Source of the DNA: JAQWUY01 sp049615605
GTDB lineage: Bacteria > Pseudomonadota > Alphaproteobacteria > JAQWUY01
Length of the DNA stretch: 16,221 nucleotides
Direction: 5' to 3'
Assembly: GCA_049615605.1 (NCBI GenBank)
Contig: JBMZFW010000026.1
Coordinates: forward strand, 1-16,221
The notes below the pieces were generated by a model. The model saw only the letters and a program-made list of their open reading frames with translations. It made no database searches and had not been told where the DNA came from. Shown here piece by piece: positions 12,827 to 16,221 of the stretch (positions are counted from its first letter, which is position 1; the number at the start of each line of letters is the position of its first letter). Position numbers and translations under genes: made by a program.

Positions 12827-14163
12827 TATTTTAATTCCACGCCGATTTTTGTATCAACAATAAATTTAATTTCTTTGTTAATTCGTTTTTCAATTTCTTT
12901 TGTCATATCACTTAAATCACCATTTTGTAAAGTATATATAACATTCGTTCCCGCATAAACGGTTGGCGTTCCCGCACCATTTAATGTTATTACCTTTTGT
13001 AATAATTCCAAACCAACGGTAATATTGTTTTTACCCCTTGGTTTGATTGGTGTTTGTAAAATTTCACTTATACTTGGGCTTGTTCGTTTGCGGGTCATTT
13101 CAACCAGACCAGTTTTTGTTAAGTCCATTACATCAAAAGTTCCATTTATATCTATCTTTTGCAATTCAGCTTTTAATATCTTTGGTAATTGTTTTGCCAT
13201 ACCACGATTTTTAAGACGAACAAAGTCAATTACAATCAAACCAGATAAGTTTCTTAGTACAATTTGCTTTGCAATGGCAACGGCTGCCCTTTTATTAAGC
13301 TTAAAGATGGCATCATCGCCCTTTTTCATTGTTTTCAAATCAGACGCATTAACATCAATTGCTATTAAGGCTTCGGTTTCATCAATTACAATATCCCCAC
13401 CACCATCAAGCGATACTTTGCGTTCAAGTAATTCATCAACAACTTCGCTTATACCCGCTTCGTTAAATAAATTGCCTTTTTTAAATTCTTTTACCACAAT
13501 ATCAGAATTGCTTTTCTTTAAAGTCTTTAATGTTTGTAATGTTTCCAAACAATCGGTCACAAAGGCAGAACCGACAAGGGAATTTATAACCGTATTTTCA
13601 ATTAAACCCATTGCGTCTTTTACCAAACCAACTTTACCAAGCTTCGTTGCCAAAATTTCCGTATGTGATTTTTTTAATTCATCATAAGATTTTTTAAGTG
13701 TGCTTTCTTCAATATCAACCGCGGTTGTTTTAATTACCACACCATCATTAGAACCAACAACTTTCGCCCCCAATCCTTCAAGGATTGACTTAACCTTGCC
13801 ATTGCCAGCTTGCTTATCAAAACCAAAGCCTTTGCCATTGTTTGATATTTTAAAAAATCTGTTTTCTAAAACAATTCTTGTGTGAACAGCGGGCATCTTA
13901 TCCATAAATCCATCACGGATTACTTGGACTAGTAAAGTTTGCCCTTCTGTTAACTTATTAAAGTTGTTTAAAACCGCATCAAAATTGCCAAGACTAAGTA
14001 TTGCCATAGATTGTGCTTTGTTAACTTCCTTAACCCTTGCAACATATACCGCACCAACATTGGTTTTATTGTGAAATTGTTCAACGGTAAAAGAATTCAT
14101 ATCGCCATCTTTAATAGATGCGATACTTGTTTGTCCGATTTTATTTTCTATGTAATATTCCAT
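12826..14163 (-). CDS. rng: Ribonuclease E/G family endoribonuclease (short form)
   Basis: An endoribonuclease of the RNase E/G family, acting in mRNA decay or rRNA and tRNA processing. The protein has an N-terminal S1-like region (GAVYVARVKEV and SLGNFDAVL), then the catalytic core. Counting from the upstream GTG at 14172, the metal-binding aspartates are D273 in ETEALIAIDVN and D316 in GLIVIDFVRL. They are 43 residues apart, as D303 and D346 are in E. coli RNase E. TGLVEMTRKRTSPSI (354-368) is another hallmark. The cysteine pair that forms the zinc link in E. coli RNase E is absent, and there is no long scaffold tail. I chose the ATG at 14163 (445 residues) because it overlaps the phosphatase stop as TAATG, matching two other junctions in this operon. 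RNase G rather than E is chosen for the length. Confidence 0.93.
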   Translation of the reverse strand: MEYYIENKIGQTSIASIKDGDMNSFTVEQFHNKTNVGAVYVARVKEVNKAQSMAILSLGNFDAVLNNFNKLTEGQTLLVQVIRDGFMDKMPAVHTRIVLENRFFKISNNGKGFGFDKQAGNGKVKSILEGLGAKVVGSNDGVVIKTTAVDIEESTLKKSYDELKKSHTEILATKLGKVGLVKDAMGLIENTVINSLVGSAFVTDCLETLQTLKTLKKSNSDIVVKEFKKGNLFNEAGISEVVDELLERKVSLDGGGDIVIDETEALIAIDVNASDLKTMKKGDDAIFKLNKRAAVAIAKQIVLRNLSGLIVIDFVRLKNRGMAKQLPKILKAELQKIDINGTFDVMDLTKTGLVEMTRKRTSPSISEILQTPIKPRGKNNITVGLELLQKVITLNGAGTPTVYAGTNVIYTLQNGDLSDMTKEIEKRINKEIKFIVDTKIGVELK

Positions 14164-14606
14164 TATGTCCACAAATGATTAAAGTGTTGTTCAATACGAT
14201 TATCAATATCATCACGCACACGGCGGTAATATTCCAATTTTTGTTCACGGTTACCTTCGTGTACAGATGGGTCTTCAACATCCCACATTTCAACTTTTGC
14301 ACCAGTTCGTGAAGCCGTACCTTGTACTGCTTTGTATGCTGATTCTGTGAATGTGACAATTAAATCCCACGGTTGCATTGCAAGGTATCCAATTGATTTT
14401 GGTTCGTGATTTAAAAGGTCAATTCCCTTTTCACCCATTACTGCGATTACAAATCCATCAAGGATTCCTTCTTCAATACCACCAGATGAAATAATTATAC
14501 CATCTTTTTCCGTATTATCAGCAATACCAATTTTGTCTTGCAACAATGCGGCTGCCATTGGGGAACGGATTGAATTCATAGCACAACAAAATAATATTCT
14601 TTTCAT
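14163..14606 (-). CDS. Low-molecular-weight protein tyrosine phosphatase-like protein
   Basis: A 147-residue member of the LMW-PTP/arsenate-reductase fold. The catalytic P-loop is C8-AMNSI-R14-S (C-x5-R), and the general-acid loop is WDVEDPS with D112, typical of a phosphatase. The IAVMGEKGIDL segment (54-64) and EQKLEYYRRVRD (121-132) match the alphaproteobacterial version that occurs beside UPF0262. Physiological substrate unknown. It could instead have arsenate reductase activity, but there is no ars gene nearby and the context is housekeeping. Its ribosome-binding site AAGG overlaps the UPF0262 stop codon, and its own stop overlaps the rng start. Confidence 0.87.
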   Translation of the reverse strand: MKRILFCCAMNSIRSPMAAALLQDKIGIADNTEKDGIIISSGGIEEGILDGFVIAVMGEKGIDLLNHEPKSIGYLAMQPWDLIVTFTESAYKAVQGTASRTGAKVEMWDVEDPSVHEGNREQKLEYYRRVRDDIDNRIEQHFNHLWT

Positions 14607-14612
14607 AATTTT

Positions 14613-15086
14613 TTACCTTATGTGCATAATCGTTATTAATGTAAATAATCTGCGCGATGTTTCCGTATCAACGATAACATTGCTTTGAAGCATTTTTTCA
14701 AGCATTTCTGCACCTTCGTTATGAAGGGCACGCCTTGCCATATCAACCGTTTCAATTTGTGGGGCTGATAATGTTTTCATTGTTTCATAATAACTTTCGC
14801 AAATATACATATAATCTTTAATCAATCTGCGAAGCGGTTTTACCGAAAGCTTAAATGTATATACTGTTTCTTTGGATTCGTTTTGCACATCGGCAACAAT
14901 TTTCATATCTTCTTCAATTGAGATTGATAATATATATGGACCTGTTATGCTTTCATCAACAATTTTAAAAGAATTATTATTAATTAAATCACGCATTGCT
15001 GTTTCGCGTTCGTTTTCGACAATCGCATCGCGTTTAATAATATTTTCATTTAATTCAACTTTTATAAGCTTGTTTGTTGTCGTCAT
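14613..15086 (-). CDS. UPF0262 family protein
   Basis: A 157-residue protein of uncharacterised family UPF0262, which I know essentially only from Alphaproteobacteria; this gives the window its best lineage marker. Conserved segments are ERETAMRDLINNNSF (26-40), GPYILSISIEED (48-59), the core RRLIKDYMYICESYYE (85-100), QIETVDMARRALHNEGAE (110-127) and SRRLFTLITIMH (144-155). The length matches the family. No signal peptide, membrane segment or known catalytic motif is visible, and the function is unknown. The ATG shares one base with the hisG stop (TAATG). In many relatives this gene follows hisD; here it follows hisG, so a link with histidine genes is kept although the gene differs. Confidence 0.92.
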   Translation of the reverse strand: MTTTNKLIKVELNENIIKRDAIVENERETAMRDLINNNSFKIVDESITGPYILSISIEEDMKIVADVQNESKETVYTFKLSVKPLRRLIKDYMYICESYYETMKTLSAPQIETVDMARRALHNEGAEMLEKMLQSNVIVDTETSRRLFTLITIMHIR

Positions 15087-15742
15087 TAGCTAACGCATTC
15101 CTCAAACTTATCAATCCAATATTGAATTTCTTCGTTTCTTGTTTTAAGTGCAGTACGGTTTACGATTAAACGGGAAGATATTTCCAAAATAGTATCAACT
15201 TCCCTTAATCCGTTTTCTTTTAATGTTTTACCCGTACTTACCAAGTCAACAATTCGTTGACTTAAACCAGTCATTGGGGCTAATTCCATTGCACCGTTTA
15301 ATTTAATGATATCAACACCAATACCTTTGTTTTCAAAATATTGTTTTGTAAGGTTTGGATATTTACTAGCAATTCTTACATGTGAACAACCATCTGAATT
15401 AATATCGTCGCCTAAATCATTCGGTTGGGCAACAGACAATCTGCAATAACCAATTTTTAAATCAATTGGCGAATAAAGATTATCGTAATCAAATTCTTCT
15501 AGCACATCATTACCTGATATCCCCATATCCGCACCACCAAATGTAACAAAAGTTGGCACATCAAAGCTTCGCACCCTGATAATAGAAATATTTTCGTGGT
15601 TCGTTGCAAACTTTAAAGCCCTTGATTCTTTGTTGTAAAAATCATCTTCTGGAATTAAACCAATCTTTTTAAAGAAAGGGTCAAGTTCTTTAAGTATTCG
15701 CCCCTTTGGAACGGCAATAACTAATTCTTTGTTGTTTTCCAT
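15086..15742 (-). CDS. hisG: ATP phosphoribosyltransferase, short form
   Basis: HisG joins ATP and PRPP to make phosphoribosyl-ATP, the first step of histidine synthesis. At 218 residues it is the short form, which lacks the C-terminal regulatory domain and normally works with the HisZ regulatory subunit; no hisZ gene is in the window. Features are VPKGRILKEL (11-20), FGGADMGISGNDVLEE (68-83) and the PRPP-binding segment VDLVSTGKTLKENGL (165-179). AAAAGGT (15751-15757) lies 8 bases before the ATG and is the strongest ribosome-binding site in this operon. That fits it being the first gene of hisG-UPF0262-phosphatase-rng-yacG-autotransporter. It diverges from mnmA. No clear promoter pair could be identified in the 108-base spacer on the minus strand. 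Confidence 0.94.
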   Translation of the reverse strand: MENNKELVIAVPKGRILKELDPFFKKIGLIPEDDFYNKESRALKFATNHENISIIRVRSFDVPTFVTFGGADMGISGNDVLEEFDYDNLYSPIDLKIGYCRLSVAQPNDLGDDINSDGCSHVRIASKYPNLTKQYFENKGIGVDIIKLNGAMELAPMTGLSQRIVDLVSTGKTLKENGLREVDTILEISSRLIVNRTALKTRNEEIQYWIDKFEECVS

Positions 15743-15815
15743 TTAAAAACACCTTTTTAAATATTGAATCTATTGCCTATAATGGCTTTTTTTTTACAAA
15801 AAATCTACTAAAACC

Positions 15816-15844
15816 TTGTATTTTTCATAAAAAAAAATTATGTT
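15816..15844 (+). promoter_or_regulatory. Predicted mnmA promoter giving a leaderless transcript
   Basis: A -35 TTGTAT (15816-15821), a 17-base spacer rich in A residues and a -10 TATGTT (15839-15844) are followed by 6 bases and the ATG at 15851. The geometry is identical to that of the moaA promoter. No purine-rich ribosome-binding site is present (the bases before the ATG are TGCCTT). The -10 box matches consensus at only 4 of 6 positions, so this is moderate evidence. Confidence 0.45.
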
Positions 15845-15850
15845 TGCCTT

Positions 15851-16221
15851 ATGAATTCATTAGGAATAAACAAAGAACCAAAAGATACAAGAGTTGTCGT
15901 TGCCATGTCGGGTGGTGTTGACAGCTCTGTTGTGGCGTGCCTGCTTAAAGAACAAGGCTATGATGTAATTGGTATCACATTGCAACTTTACGACCACGGT
16001 GAAGCAATTCAAAAGAAAAATGCCTGCTGTGCGGGACAAGACATTGACGATGCAAGGGCAGTTGCAGGTAAAATGGGCTTCCCACATTATGTGCTTGATT
16101 ATGAAAGCCTGTTTAAACAACAGGTAATTGACGACTTTGCTGATTCATATGTGCGCGGTGAAACACCAATTCCGTGTGTAAAATGTAATCAAACAGTTAA
16201 ATTTAAAGATTTATTAACAAC
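15851..16221 (+). CDS. mnmA: tRNA-specific 2-thiouridylase MnmA (5' part, cut by the window end)
   Basis: MnmA thiolates U34 in the anticodon of tRNA-Lys, -Glu and -Gln, using ATP and a sulfur relay. The 123 codons present contain the ATP-binding PP-loop AMSGGVDSSVVA (18-29), the NACCAGQDIDDARAVA segment (58-72), typical of the family, and TPIPCVKCNQTVKF (105-118). The nucleophile corresponding to E. coli C102 is C112 (in CN), and a second cysteine, C109, is the kind seen in alphaproteobacterial versions. The gene continues past the right edge, so completeness cannot be judged. It diverges from hisG. The start gives the usual short lead before RVVVAMSGGVDSS and lies 6 bases from a candidate -10 box. 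Confidence 0.94.
   Translation, partial: MNSLGINKEPKDTRVVVAMSGGVDSSVVACLLKEQGYDVIGITLQLYDHGEAIQKKNACCAGQDIDDARAVAGKMGFPHYVLDYESLFKQQVIDDFADSYVRGETPIPCVKCNQTVKFKDLLT

Noticed and set aside
13025..13687. 220-codon open frame on the plus strand opposite rng
   Set aside because: It lies wholly antisense to a strongly supported RNase E/G gene, has low-complexity Ser/Leu/Phe/Ile composition, no ribosome-binding site and no recognisable domain; it is a shadow of the real gene.
14163..14606. Arsenate reductase (ArsC) for the LMW phosphatase-like gene
   Set aside because: The fold is shared, but the P-loop, the DP acid loop and the UPF0262 neighbourhood fit the phosphatase-like group, and no arsenic-resistance gene is near.
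1..16221. Mobile element, integrated element at the tRNA genes, or CRISPR array
   Set aside because: Neither tRNA-Val nor tRNA-Phe has a duplicated 3' end or an integrase nearby, no transposase or terminal inverted repeats were seen, and no spaced repeat array exists.

Overview
The window looks like part of the chromosome of a low-GC alphaproteobacterium, probably an uncultured and possibly host-associated lineage. The best lineage marker is a clear UPF0262 protein (14613-15086), a family I know essentially only from Alphaproteobacteria. It sits beside a low-molecular-weight phosphatase, a short RNase E/G and YacG, a neighbourhood familiar from that class. The NAD kinase and MnmA sequences also read as alphaproteobacterial. 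The DNA is AT-rich throughout, and genes are packed with overlaps of 1-20 bases. I see no IS element, prophage, CRISPR array or integrase.

Layout from left to right: tRNA-Val(UAC) with promoter and terminator (minus); a minus-strand operon fdhD-mobA-ilvA (2896 to 303); a divergent plus-strand operon moaA-nadK-yciI (2985-5044); minus-strand folB-mlaC (6000 to 5041); plus-strand folP-folK (6062-7389); minus-strand def-fmt (8825 to 7382); plus-strand rmuC (8886-10178) and tRNA-Phe(GAA) (10235-10310); a shared bidirectional terminator; a minus-strand operon hisG - UPF0262 - LMW phosphatase - rng - yacG - inverse autotransporter (15742 down to 10364); and the 5' part of mnmA on the plus strand, cut by the window end.

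Functionally, moaA and mobA make molybdopterin-guanine dinucleotide cofactor and fdhD sulfurates it for formate dehydrogenase, so the fdhD/moaA divergent region (2897-2984) is a molybdenum control point. It carries an 18-bp perfect direct repeat. folB, folP and folK supply three folate-pathway steps, and def/fmt handle formyl-methionine at protein N-termini. The hisG-to-yacG operon mixes histidine synthesis, RNA decay and a gyrase-inhibitor-type zinc protein.

The non-housekeeping element is the large surface-protein gene at 10364-12678. It encodes a signal peptide, an inverse-autotransporter (intimin/invasin-type) beta-barrel, a short beta-rich linker, a cadherin-like module and a C-terminal domain of unknown function. 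Its reading frame is broken by what looks like a single missing G inside the barrel (12126-12128); restoring one base gives an intact 771-residue protein. Other points of interest are apparently leaderless promoters of identical geometry at moaA and mnmA, repeated TAATG stop/start junctions, and convergent gene pairs whose stop codons lie inside one small palindrome.
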